From: CBDUMN01 sp965368335
Lineage (GTDB): Bacteria; Pseudomonadota; Alphaproteobacteria; Rhodospirillales; JAPHRK01
Assembly (NCBI GenBank): GCA_965368335.1
Contig: CBDUMN010000085.1
Span: forward strand, 1 to 15,325
DNA: 15,325 bases
Reading direction: 5' to 3'
Shown here: positions 5,990 through 12,893 of the stretch, piece by piece
How the letters are laid out: the number at the start of each line of letters is the position of its first letter
How positions within the stretch are numbered: the first letter of the stretch is position 1
The notes under the pieces: model-generated
The model's database searches: none
Seen by the model: the letters and a program-made list of their open reading frames with translations, nothing else
Told to the model about the DNA's origin: nothing
Made by a program: the position numbers and the translations under genes

Positions 5990-7519
5990 CTATTCAGTGA
6001 GTAGAGAAATACCCAGTTGCGCCCGGCGCCTTAGCCAGGGGCTGGGGCGGTAGCGGGGGTCGCCTGAGAGTGCGTGGATATTGGAAAGAATGGCGAAAAT
6101 CCGTTCGGCCCCCAATTTATCGCCCCAGGCCAGAGGGCCGATGGGATAGCCGAGACCCAGTTTTACCGCTTTGTCGATATCGGTAGGCGTGGCGATTTTT
6201 TGCTGGGCCATATCGGCGGCCACGTTGATGACGTTGGCGATAATACGTTGGGCGACAAACCCGGTGGAATCGGAAATGACACTGACCGGTGTGCCGTCAT
6301 CACCCATCAGGCCATGGGCCTGTTCCGCCACCTCTTTTGGCGTCAGTGGCGTGGCCATAACGGTGCGCCGTCCGTTCAGCCCAAACAGCGTGTCGATGGC
6401 GACCGTGCGTTTGGGGTCGAGGCCATGCTCAATGCAGAATGAGGTGGCGTCCTGACCCTGGGGGGCAATCAGGCAGAGGGCCGATTTGCTGGCTGTGGGG
6501 CCTTCTTCAAGGGGAATGTCGGCGGCTTTGACGATGGCTGTCAGTGCGTCGCGGGCTACGGGGTCCGCAGGGCTGATCCAGACCGATGAGGGGCGTAGGT
6601 CTGGTGTAGGGTGGTCGGGCGGCATTTGCGCCTGTCCGTCCACATACTCGTAAAAACCGCGCCCGACTTTTTTGCCGTAAAGGCCCGCGTCCATACGGGT
6701 TCGGGTGAGGGGCGAGGGGCGGAAGCGGGGCTCCTCATAGTATTGGCGATAGAGACTTTCCATGACCGGATGGGAGACGTCGAGCGCCGTCAGGTCGAGA
6801 AGCTGGAACGGTCCCATGCGAAACCCTGCCGTCTCGGTCATGATCCGGTCGATGTCGGCGGTCTCGGCAACGTTTTCTCTCACCACCTGGAGGGCTTCCG
6901 TGCCGTAGCCGCGTCCTGCGTGGTTGACGATAAATCCCGGCGTGTCCGAGGCGGTCACGGGAACATGCCCCATGCGCTCGCCAATCGCCGTCAAGGCGTC
7001 GAGGACCCAATGCTCGGTCATCACCCCGCCGACCACTTCGACCAGTTTCATCAGAGGCACGGGGTTGAAAAAATGCAGGCCGGCGACGCGCTCTGGCTTT
7101 TTGCAGGCTGCCGCGATGGCGGTGACGGAAAGGGAAGAGGTGTTGGTCGCCAGGATGCAGGTGTCCGTGACAACGGTCTCCAAATCCCTGAAGACGGTTT
7201 TTTTGATCTCCAGGTTTTCGACAATGGCCTCGATGATCAGGTCGCATTCGGATAGTTGTTCAAGCGTTGAAACCGTTTCCACCCGTGCTGTCGCGGCCTG
7301 CGCCTCGGTGTCTTCCAGTTTGCCCTTTTCGACCAATCGGTGAATCATTTTATCGATGAAGGATTTGGCCGCTTTGGCCGCCTCGGTGTTGGCGTCGAAC
7401 AGCCTTACCGTCATGCCTCCGGTGGCCGAAACCTGGGCGATGCCGCGCCCCATGGCGCCCGCGCCGATGATGCCGATGGTGAGATCTTGGCGATTGGGAT
7501 CAAGGGTCATGGGGATCAC
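5990..7519 (-). CDS. PaaH-type 3-hydroxyacyl-CoA dehydrogenase (two-C-domain form)
   Basis: Oxidises an L-3-hydroxyacyl-CoA to the 3-ketoacyl-CoA with NAD+, a beta-oxidation step. 509 residues from GTG 7519; an ATG nine bases inside (7510) is an equal alternative, as neither has a strong ribosome site. Residues 15-30 are the NAD-binding loop GIIGAGAMGRGIAQ. Catalytic landmarks are NTSSL (126-130), His149 in GLHFFNPVP, Glu161 and Asn199 in GFIVN. After the first C-terminal domain (about 194-292) comes a second degenerate Rossmann-like part and a second 3HCDH C-domain (about 417-500). Length and layout match PaaH/PaaC rather than the short 280-residue enzymes. It is transcribed away from the MaoC/IclR cluster from its own promoter. 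The substrate is not deducible; the cluster suggests an aromatic- or alicyclic-derived or branched acyl-CoA. Confidence 0.93.
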   Translation of the reverse strand: MIPMTLDPNRQDLTIGIIGAGAMGRGIAQVSATGGMTVRLFDANTEAAKAAKSFIDKMIHRLVEKGKLEDTEAQAATARVETVSTLEQLSECDLIIEAIVENLEIKKTVFRDLETVVTDTCILATNTSSLSVTAIAAACKKPERVAGLHFFNPVPLMKLVEVVGGVMTEHWVLDALTAIGERMGHVPVTASDTPGFIVNHAGRGYGTEALQVVRENVAETADIDRIMTETAGFRMGPFQLLDLTALDVSHPVMESLYRQYYEEPRFRPSPLTRTRMDAGLYGKKVGRGFYEYVDGQAQMPPDHPTPDLRPSSVWISPADPVARDALTAIVKAADIPLEEGPTASKSALCLIAPQGQDATSFCIEHGLDPKRTVAIDTLFGLNGRRTVMATPLTPKEVAEQAHGLMGDDGTPVSVISDSTGFVAQRIIANVINVAADMAQQKIATPTDIDKAVKLGLGYPIGPLAWGDKLGAERIFAILSNIHALSGDPRYRPSPWLRRRAQLGISLLTE

Positions 7520-7545
7520 GCTTTCTAATTGATGTAGGGGGGGGA

Positions 7546-7611
7546 CGAATTATGCCGGTTGCCCTCTCGACCAATCAAGGAACAAATCGGTATTTGAGTG
7601 CCGAATTATGC
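7546..7611. repeat. 10-bp direct repeat CGAATTATGC in the divergent promoter region
   Basis: Exact copies of CGAATTATGC lie at 7546-7555 and 7602-7611, 56 bp start to start, in the 138-bp space between the divergent dehydrogenase and MaoC genes. One copy contains the predicted -10 of the dehydrogenase promoter, so a protein bound here could affect both genes. Chance is possible for ten bases. Confidence 0.4.
7549..7578 (-). promoter_or_regulatory. Predicted sigma-70-type promoter of the 3-hydroxyacyl-CoA dehydrogenase gene
   Basis: On the minus strand TTGATT (-35, 7578-7573) and CATAAT (-10, 7554-7549) are separated by 18 bases. Transcription would begin near 7541, giving a leader of about 20 bases before the GTG. 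The -10 is five of six to consensus. Confidence 0.5.
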
Positions 7612-7657
7612 TATCCTCCCGCCCAACCGTTCGTCAAACACCAAGAAAGGGATACCC

Positions 7658-8107
7658 ATGGGGGCCATGTATTTCGACGATTTCGCTGTTGGCCAGTCAT
7701 TTGAAACGCCGGGCAAAACACTTTCGGAAGGGGAAATTCTCGATTTTGCGTTTCAGTACGATCCCCAGCCCTTTCATTCGGATGTGACAGCGGCGGAAAA
7801 AACAATGTTTGGTGGGTTGATCGCCAGCGGCTTTCAAACCCTTTCGGTCAGTTTCAGTCTGTTTTTCCGGTTGCGGTTATTGGATGAAGCGAACCTTGCT
7901 TCGCCCGGCATGGATCAGGTGCGTTGGACGGCTCCGGTGCGCCCCGGCGATACCCTGCGGGTGGTCGCCACCGTGACGGAACTTAAGCCGTCAAAGTCTC
8001 GCCTCGATCAGGGAATCGTCGTCATGGATCATGTGACCTACAATCAAAATGACGACGTGGTGATGACGGTCAACTGCATGCATCGTCTGAAGCGTCAAAA
8101 CAGTTAG
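7658..8107 (+). CDS. MaoC-type (R)-enoyl-CoA hydratase, single hot-dog domain
   Basis: 149 residues. Start ATG 7658 has AAAGGGA 6 bases upstream and is preferred over an in-frame GTG 60 bases earlier that lacks a ribosome site. The segment FQYDPQPFHSD (32-42) followed by FGGLIASGFQT is the hydratase-2 motif; Asp35 and His40 are the expected catalytic pair. MaoC proteins hydrate trans-2-enoyl-CoA to a 3-hydroxyacyl-CoA, usually the R form, or act on related thioesters such as mesaconyl-CoA. The family is common in acyl-CoA degradation clusters. It faces away from the 3-hydroxyacyl-CoA dehydrogenase and sits 87 bp ahead of the IclR gene. The palindromic operator begins at its very last base. 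An (R)-specific product would not suit the L-specific dehydrogenase, so the two may serve different substrates. Confidence 0.9.
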   Translation: MGAMYFDDFAVGQSFETPGKTLSEGEILDFAFQYDPQPFHSDVTAAEKTMFGGLIASGFQTLSVSFSLFFRLRLLDEANLASPGMDQVRWTAPVRPGDTLRVVATVTELKPSKSRLDQGIVVMDHVTYNQNDDVVMTVNCMHRLKRQNS

Positions 8108-8135
8108 TTCCGCAATGCGGAACGGCGTTTCGCAA
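8107..8135. promoter_or_regulatory. Predicted IclR-family operator: palindrome plus repeated half-site
   Basis: GTTCCGCAATGCGGAAC (8107-8123) is a perfect 7-bp inverted repeat around AAT. A near copy of its left arm, GTTTCGCAA, follows at 8127-8135, 20 bp from the first and so on the same DNA face. It overlaps the MaoC stop codon and lies 72 bp before the iclR-type gene. IclR proteins typically bind short palindromes or repeated half-sites near their own gene. Assignment to this regulator is inference. Confidence 0.6.
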
Positions 8136-8138
8136 AAC

Positions 8139-8167
8139 TTGACCTATGACATTGCCGGTGTCAGAGT
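8139..8167 (+). promoter_or_regulatory. Weak promoter candidate for the IclR-led operon
   Basis: TTGACC (8139-8144) is a good -35 (five of six), with CAGAGT 17 bases further as a poor -10. It lies directly beside the repeated operator half-site, so a regulator bound there would compete with or recruit polymerase. Only the -35 is convincing. Confidence 0.3.
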
Positions 8168-8194
8168 TGGCTGCAGACAATGGAATAGGCTCCC

Positions 8195-8956
8195 ATGGAT
8201 GTGGAAACGAAAGACAGGCAATTTGTCACGGCGCTTGCCCGCGGGCTTGAAATTCTAAAGGTTTTCAGCCGGGGTGAAGCTCTGCTGAGCCATCAAGATA
8301 TCGTCGCAAAAACCCGATTGCCCAAGGCAACCGTTTCGCGGCTGATCCATACGCTCACCGAGTTAGGCTATCTGGTTTCTCTTGATCGGATTGGCAAGTA
8401 TCAATTGGGCATTCCGACCCTCTCTTTGGGCAGCGCCGTTCTCGCCAATTCAACTATCCGGTCATTGGCGCGCCCCCTGATGCAGGAATTGGCGCGCCAT
8501 GCCGAAGCCCTGGTCGGGCTCGGGGGGCGGGATGGTGCTGAAATGGTTTATCTCGAGGCCTGCCGCAGCGAGGCCCCTTTGACCCTTAATTTGAATATCG
8601 GCTCGCGCATCCCGCTGGCGATGACGGCGATGGGACGAGCCTATCTGGCCGGTCTGTCCGAAGAGGAAAGGCGGCCCGTTCTCGATGATTTGAAGCAGGA
8701 ATTCGGTAAGGACTGGCCGATGGTTCTCAAAGGAATCGAGAATGCGATAGGCGAGGTCGAGCGCCGGGGCTTTTGCCTGGGGCTCGGTGAATGGCATGGC
8801 GATATCAACGCGGTAGGAGTTCCTCTGCGTCCGGCGGACGGCACCGCACCGCTGGCCTTCAATTGCGGCGGGGCCACCGCGACACTCACATTGACAAAAC
8901 TGGAAACCGATATCGGTCCGCGGCTGGTTCAACTGGCTAATCGACTGCAAGTTTAG
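8195..8956 (+). CDS. IclR-family transcriptional regulator
   Basis: 253 residues, the usual IclR length. Residues 10-75 form the winged helix-turn-helix domain: LARGLEILKVF opening helix, then SHQDIVAKTRLPKATVSRLI (32-51) as the helix-turn-helix. From about 85 to the end is the IclR effector-binding domain, with the characteristic IGSRIPLAMTAMGRAYLAGL segment and EVERRGFCLGLGEW near 190. IclR proteins sense small organic acids or their CoA esters and repress or activate an adjacent catabolic operon. This gene is the first of the operon, 14 bp ahead of the acyl-CoA dehydrogenase, so it probably controls its own transcript through the palindrome at 8107. The ligand is unknown but is probably the acid that the downstream ligase activates, or its CoA ester. 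The ribosome site is weak (AATAGG). Confidence 0.95.
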   Translation: MDVETKDRQFVTALARGLEILKVFSRGEALLSHQDIVAKTRLPKATVSRLIHTLTELGYLVSLDRIGKYQLGIPTLSLGSAVLANSTIRSLARPLMQELARHAEALVGLGGRDGAEMVYLEACRSEAPLTLNLNIGSRIPLAMTAMGRAYLAGLSEEERRPVLDDLKQEFGKDWPMVLKGIENAIGEVERRGFCLGLGEWHGDINAVGVPLRPADGTAPLAFNCGGATATLTLTKLETDIGPRLVQLANRLQV

Positions 8957-8970
8957 GAGACGAAAAGGCG

Positions 8971-10131
8971 ATGGCGTTAGATAACGAAACTCTCAATCAA
9001 CTGCTCGATACGGTCGAACGTTTCGTCCGCGAGAGGCTGGTTCCCGCCGAGCATGATGTGGCCGAACAGGATGCAATCCCTGCCGACTTGGTTTCAGAGA
9101 TGAAAAATCTCGGGCTTTTTGGCCTGTCTATCCCTGAAGAATACGGCGGGTTGGGGCTCAATATGGAAGAGGAGGTGCAGGTGGCGTTCCGGCTGGGCGG
9201 CACTTCGCCTGCCTTCCGTTCTCTGCTTGGCACCAACAATGGTATTGGGTCGCAAGGCATCGTCATCGACGGTACGGAAGAACAGAAGCAGTATTATCTT
9301 CCCAAGCTGGCGAGTGGCGAGATCATCGGGTCTTTCGCCTTGACCGAACCCGATAGCGGTTCCGATGCGGCGTCGCTTAAGACAAGCGCCGTGCGCGATG
9401 GTGACGACTATGTGCTGAATGGCGCCAAACGTTTCATCACCAATGCACCCGAAGCGGGCCTTTTCACTGTTATGGCGCGCACCAATCCCGACATTAAAGG
9501 CGCGGGAGGTATTTCGGCCTTTCTGGTTGAGGGCGACCGCAAAGGGCTATCGCTCGGTGCCTGGGACAAGAAAATGGGTCAGAAAGGGGCGCATACCTGC
9601 GACGTCATGTTCGACGATTGCCGGGTTCCAGGAGCCAACATGATTGGTGGCCCCGATATGGAAGGCCAGGGCTTCAAAACAGCCATGAAGGTGCTGGATC
9701 GGGGGCGTCTGCATATCGCCGCCGTTTGCACCGGGGTGGCGGCTCGTCTGATCGAAGATTCGCTTTCCTACGCCATGGAACGCAAACAATTCGGTCAGCC
9801 CATTGCCGACTTTCAATTGATCCAGGCCATGTTGGCCGATAGCAAGGCCGAATGGTATGCCGCCAAATCCATGGTGCTGGATGCGGCGCGACGTAAGGAT
9901 GCGGGGGAAAACGTTTCCACTGAGGCTTCCTGCGCCAAGCTATTCGCTTCCGAGATGGTCGGCCGGGTTGCCGACCGGGCCGTGCAAATTCATGGCGGGG
10001 CGGGCTACGTAGCCGACTACAGTGTCGAGCGGTTCTACCGCGATGTGCGGCTGTTCCGCATCTATGAGGGAACAACGCAAATTCAGCAGTTGGTGATTGC
10101 CCGCAATATGATGCGGGAGGCAGCCCAATGA
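8971..10131 (+). CDS. Acyl-CoA dehydrogenase
   Basis: 386 residues, typical for the soluble homotetrameric flavoenzymes that put a 2,3 double bond into an acyl-CoA and pass electrons via ETF and ETF:quinone oxidoreductase to the quinone pool. Start ATG 8971 follows AGGAGA. N-terminal helical domain at about 1-118; ALTEPDSGSDA (123-133) is the FAD/substrate signature; C-terminal helical domain with QFGQPIADFQLIQ and the flavin-binding QIHGGAGY block. Glu366 in RIYEGTTQIQ is the expected catalytic base, in the position used by short-chain and glutaryl-type enzymes. Its stop overlaps the ligase start by ATGA. Related enzymes can also run as enoyl-CoA reductases when electrons come from a low-potential quinol, which matters because an rquA-like gene ends this operon. 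Chain-length preference cannot be read from sequence. Confidence 0.95.
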   Translation: MALDNETLNQLLDTVERFVRERLVPAEHDVAEQDAIPADLVSEMKNLGLFGLSIPEEYGGLGLNMEEEVQVAFRLGGTSPAFRSLLGTNNGIGSQGIVIDGTEEQKQYYLPKLASGEIIGSFALTEPDSGSDAASLKTSAVRDGDDYVLNGAKRFITNAPEAGLFTVMARTNPDIKGAGGISAFLVEGDRKGLSLGAWDKKMGQKGAHTCDVMFDDCRVPGANMIGGPDMEGQGFKTAMKVLDRGRLHIAAVCTGVAARLIEDSLSYAMERKQFGQPIADFQLIQAMLADSKAEWYAAKSMVLDAARRKDAGENVSTEASCAKLFASEMVGRVADRAVQIHGGAGYVADYSVERFYRDVRLFRIYEGTTQIQQLVIARNMMREAAQ

Positions 10132-11684
10132 CCGGACAAAAAATGCCGGAATGGGCCGCCGAATTGATTGCCGACTTGCCACGGCGCATCAGCACTCGCC
10201 CACTTGAATGGGCTGAAAAAGCGCCTGATACGCCTGCCCTTGTGGAAGGCGATATCACCTGGACCTATGGACAGTTAGCCGAAGCGGTGGGCGAGGCTAA
10301 GTCGTTGTTGTTTGGGCTCGGGGTATGGCCCGGTGACCGTTTGTTGGTTGTCGGCGAGAACTGTCGCGCCCAGGTGGCGTTGGCTCTGGCGGCGGGCGAA
10401 ATGGATGTCTGGTTCGTGCCGATCAATGCGCGGATGACGGCCCGTGAGGTGGATGCCATACAAGCCCATTGCCAGCCGCGCCGGACTCTCTTTACCGTCG
10501 AAGCATCGCAGCCTGCGGCAGATCACGCCAGTCGTCACATGGCTGATATACGCGAGATCGGCATGTTGGGCGAACTCGGGCTTGGGCCCCAAATGGATGT
10601 GGAGACTGAACCGGTTGAGGACGATCCGGCTAGGCAGCCCGCCGTTCTGATCTACACCACGGGAACCACCGGTGAGCCCAAAGCCTGCATGAACAGTCAT
10701 CGCGGGATTACCTATGTGGCCGCCGTCTCGGGTCGCTTGCGGGGGTTCTCTCAGAAATCGCGAGCTTATGGTGTTCTGCCCCAGTCCCACATCTTTGGCT
10801 ATTCGCCGGTGATGATTGGTTGTCTGACGGCGGGAGGCTGCCTCGAAGTGGTCGGACGCTACGAACCGGCGCATCTTTATGAGCGGCTGAAAGCGGGGAT
10901 CACCATTCTGCAAGGTGTTCCCGCCATGTATGCCGGGCTTCTCGAGTATGCCGAAACCAACGGCCTGGCCATTGAAGCTCCGGCGCTCGAATATTGCTCG
11001 TCAGGCGGCGCGCCGATGGATGTCGATCTGAAACAGCGCGTGGAAAAGGCGCTTGGCGTGCGGCTCAACAATGGCTACGGCATGAGCGAGACCGGACCGA
11101 CCATTGCCCATACCCTGAACGACCACCCCCGGCTCGACAATACGGTGGGGCCGATTTTGCCCGGCCAGCAGGCTCGAACCACCACGGATGCGGGCGAAGT
11201 TTTGCCTGAAGGCGAAGTGGGTGAACTGTGGGTCAAAGGCCCCAACGTCATGTTGGGTTACTACCGAAACGCCGAGGCGACCAAAGAGGTTTTGAGTGAA
11301 GACGGTTGGTTCAGGACCGGCGATTTGGCGCGTATCGATGAAAAAGGTTTTCTCTATATCGTCGGGCGGGCCAAGGAGTTGATTATCCGGTCTGGGTTCA
11401 ACGTTTTTCCGCCCGAGGTGGAAGGGGCGATCAACAGTCACCCGGACGTCACCCAATCCGCCGTTGTTGGCCGCACGGTCGAGGATGGCAATGAAGAGGT
11501 CGTGGCCTTTGTTCAGCCGACCAAGGGTAAAACCGTCACAGAAGAGGAACTTAAAAATTTTCTAGAGGGGCGGCTTGCGCCATACAAAAAGCCGGGTATC
11601 TTTGTTTTCATGGATTCTCTACCCGCTGCGCCGACGGGAAAAATCCTCAAAAAAGAACTTTCGGAAAAGGCCAAAAGCCTATGA
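10128..11684 (+). CDS. AMP-forming acyl-CoA synthetase (class I adenylate-forming ligase)
   Basis: 518 residues. Activates a carboxylic acid with ATP to an acyl-adenylate and then to the CoA thioester, the entry step of the pathway. Motifs in order: P-loop YTTGTTGEPKA (176-186); HIFGY (221-225); GYGMSETGP (316-324); GWFRTGDLA (393-401) with Asp399 for ribose; GRAKELIIRSGFNVFPPEVE (413-432) hinge; and PTGKILKKEL, where Lys505 is the adenylation lysine. All key residues are present. After the P-loop the usual Gly is replaced by Ala-Cys (PKACMNSHRG), a mild oddity. ATG overlaps the acyl-CoA dehydrogenase stop (ATGA), with GGGAGG seven bases upstream. It is closer to medium/long-chain or aryl/alicyclic acid ligases than to PaaK-type phenylacetate ligases. 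Substrate unknown. Confidence 0.94.
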   Translation: MTGQKMPEWAAELIADLPRRISTRPLEWAEKAPDTPALVEGDITWTYGQLAEAVGEAKSLLFGLGVWPGDRLLVVGENCRAQVALALAAGEMDVWFVPINARMTAREVDAIQAHCQPRRTLFTVEASQPAADHASRHMADIREIGMLGELGLGPQMDVETEPVEDDPARQPAVLIYTTGTTGEPKACMNSHRGITYVAAVSGRLRGFSQKSRAYGVLPQSHIFGYSPVMIGCLTAGGCLEVVGRYEPAHLYERLKAGITILQGVPAMYAGLLEYAETNGLAIEAPALEYCSSGGAPMDVDLKQRVEKALGVRLNNGYGMSETGPTIAHTLNDHPRLDNTVGPILPGQQARTTTDAGEVLPEGEVGELWVKGPNVMLGYYRNAEATKEVLSEDGWFRTGDLARIDEKGFLYIVGRAKELIIRSGFNVFPPEVEGAINSHPDVTQSAVVGRTVEDGNEEVVAFVQPTKGKTVTEEELKNFLEGRLAPYKKPGIFVFMDSLPAAPTGKILKKELSEKAKSL

Positions 11685-12121
11685 GCGAAAAGATCAACTG
11701 GCTACGCGATGAGGAGCCTTCGGGATACCAGTCTTTAATTGGCTACGAAGTGAGCGATTGGCGCGAGGGTTATGCGGAGATGACGCTGGATATTCGTTCT
11801 GATCTAACCAACAGGGCGGGCGACCTGCATGGCGGCGTTATTGCCACCCTGGTCGATTCCGTAGGGGGTTTTGCAGGATGTTTTTGTAACGTTGAAGGCA
11901 ACGTTCGGCGCTGTCTGACGCTCACTATGACCACCTCGTTCGTCGGGCCGGTTAAGGGTAAGAGCATCAAAGCGATTGGTGAAACCCAGGGCGGAGGACG
12001 GCGTATTTTCTTCTCTCGTGTGCGAGTGCTCAACGAAGATGGCAGTCTGATCGCGACGGGTGAAGCGACCTATCGCTATCGAGGCGACAGCGGCAACCCG
12101 GAGGGTGAACCCCTTGAGTGA
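11681..12121 (+). CDS. PaaI-type hot-dog acyl-CoA thioesterase
   Basis: 146 residues with a single hot-dog domain. DLTNRAGDLHGGVIATLVDS (41-60) is the PaaI/YdiI-like active-site region. The HGG (50-52) and Asp59 match the oxyanion glycines and the acidic nucleophile/base of that family. CoA thioesterases of this type hydrolyse stalled or toxic acyl-CoA intermediates and recycle CoA. Its ATG overlaps the ligase stop (ATGA), so the making and the unmaking of the CoA ester are translationally coupled. Its stop overlaps the start of the enoyl-CoA hydratase. Probably a tetrameric cytoplasmic enzyme, as in the family. Confidence 0.9.
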   Translation: MSEKINWLRDEEPSGYQSLIGYEVSDWREGYAEMTLDIRSDLTNRAGDLHGGVIATLVDSVGGFAGCFCNVEGNVRRCLTLTMTTSFVGPVKGKSIKAIGETQGGGRRIFFSRVRVLNEDGSLIATGEATYRYRGDSGNPEGEPLE

Positions 12122-12893
12122 AGCGAAGCTGACCGTCGAACGGGAAGGCGATGTTTTAATCCTGACCCTCGACAACCCAACCCAACGTAACGCGCTCGGC
12201 CCCGGTATCTATGACGGGGGGATTGAAGCCTTTAAAACCGTTGCAGAGGATCAGAGCATCGGCGCGGTGATCTTAACGGGCCGGGACGGGACTTTCTGTG
12301 CTGCCGGCAATCTCAATCGACTTAAGAATAATCGCACCAAGAGCCCGGAGTTCCAGCGCGAGGCGATGAACGCTTTGCTCGATTGGGTGAAGGCGATTCG
12401 TCAATCGGAAGTGCCGGTGATTGCTGCTGTCGAAGGGGCCGCTGCGGGAGCAGGATGCTCCGTTGCACTGGCCTGTGATTTGATTGTTGCCGCCGAAGAC
12501 GCGGTTTTTGCGCTTTCCTATGTCAAGGTCGGGCTCAATCCGGATGGTGGGGCCACAGACTTCCTGGCCCGGGCGTTGCCTCAGCAGTTAGCATCTGAAA
12601 TTTTGTTTGAAGGCGGCAAGATTGCGCCTGAGCGTCTTCACCAAGCTGGAGTGGTCAATAGGTTGGTTGGCCATGGCGAGGCTTTGGACGTGGCGCTGGC
12701 TTGGGGGCAGAAACTCGCTAAAGGACCGCGCGCCGCCATGGGACGGGCCAAGCGCCTGCTCGAAGAGGTCTATGGTGACTTGCCTGCGCAGCTCGATAAG
12801 GAAGCCGATGCTTTTGTCGAGGCCCTTCACCATGATGAGGCGGGCGAGGGAATCTCGGCATTCCTTGAAAAACGGAAACCTCAATTTCGATGA
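12114..12893 (+). CDS. Enoyl-CoA hydratase/isomerase family protein with a PaaG-like active site
   Basis: 259 residues from TTG 12114, which has GGAGGG nine bases upstream and overlaps the thioesterase stop by 8 bp. GTG 12105 and GTG 12060 are in-frame alternatives with poorer sites. Crotonase-fold marks are DNPTQRNAL (20-28), oxyanion loop FCAAGNL (61-67), VEGAAAGAGCSVALACDLI (106-124) and YVKVGLNPDGGATDFLARAL (136-155). The two glutamates of classical hydratases (rat E144 and E164) appear as Ser116 and Tyr136. Instead Asp144 stands in the PDGG turn, as in PaaG-type isomerases and some other crotonase members. So a double-bond isomerase or other crotonase reaction is more likely than simple hydration. 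This is inferred from hand alignment. The RquA-like gene starts inside its stop codon. Confidence 0.88.
   Translation: MSEAKLTVEREGDVLILTLDNPTQRNALGPGIYDGGIEAFKTVAEDQSIGAVILTGRDGTFCAAGNLNRLKNNRTKSPEFQREAMNALLDWVKAIRQSEVPVIAAVEGAAAGAGCSVALACDLIVAAEDAVFALSYVKVGLNPDGGATDFLARALPQQLASEILFEGGKIAPERLHQAGVVNRLVGHGEALDVALAWGQKLAKGPRAAMGRAKRLLEEVYGDLPAQLDKEADAFVEALHHDEAGEGISAFLEKRKPQFR

Noticed and set aside
6611..7255. Long open frame on the plus strand inside the 3-hydroxyacyl-CoA dehydrogenase gene
   Set aside because: It is antisense to a well-conserved enzyme. Its translation is His/Gly/Arg-rich with no domain pattern, as expected from codon bias on the opposite strand.
9674..10913. Two minus-strand frames across the acyl-CoA dehydrogenase and ligase genes
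   Set aside because: Both are shadows of strongly conserved coding sequence; their Arg/Pro/His-rich translations have no domain features.
10128..11684. Phenylacetate-CoA ligase (PaaK)
   Set aside because: PaaK is shorter and has a different P-loop context and C-terminal layout. This protein has the GYGMSETGP and hinge arrangement of general acyl/aryl-CoA synthetases.
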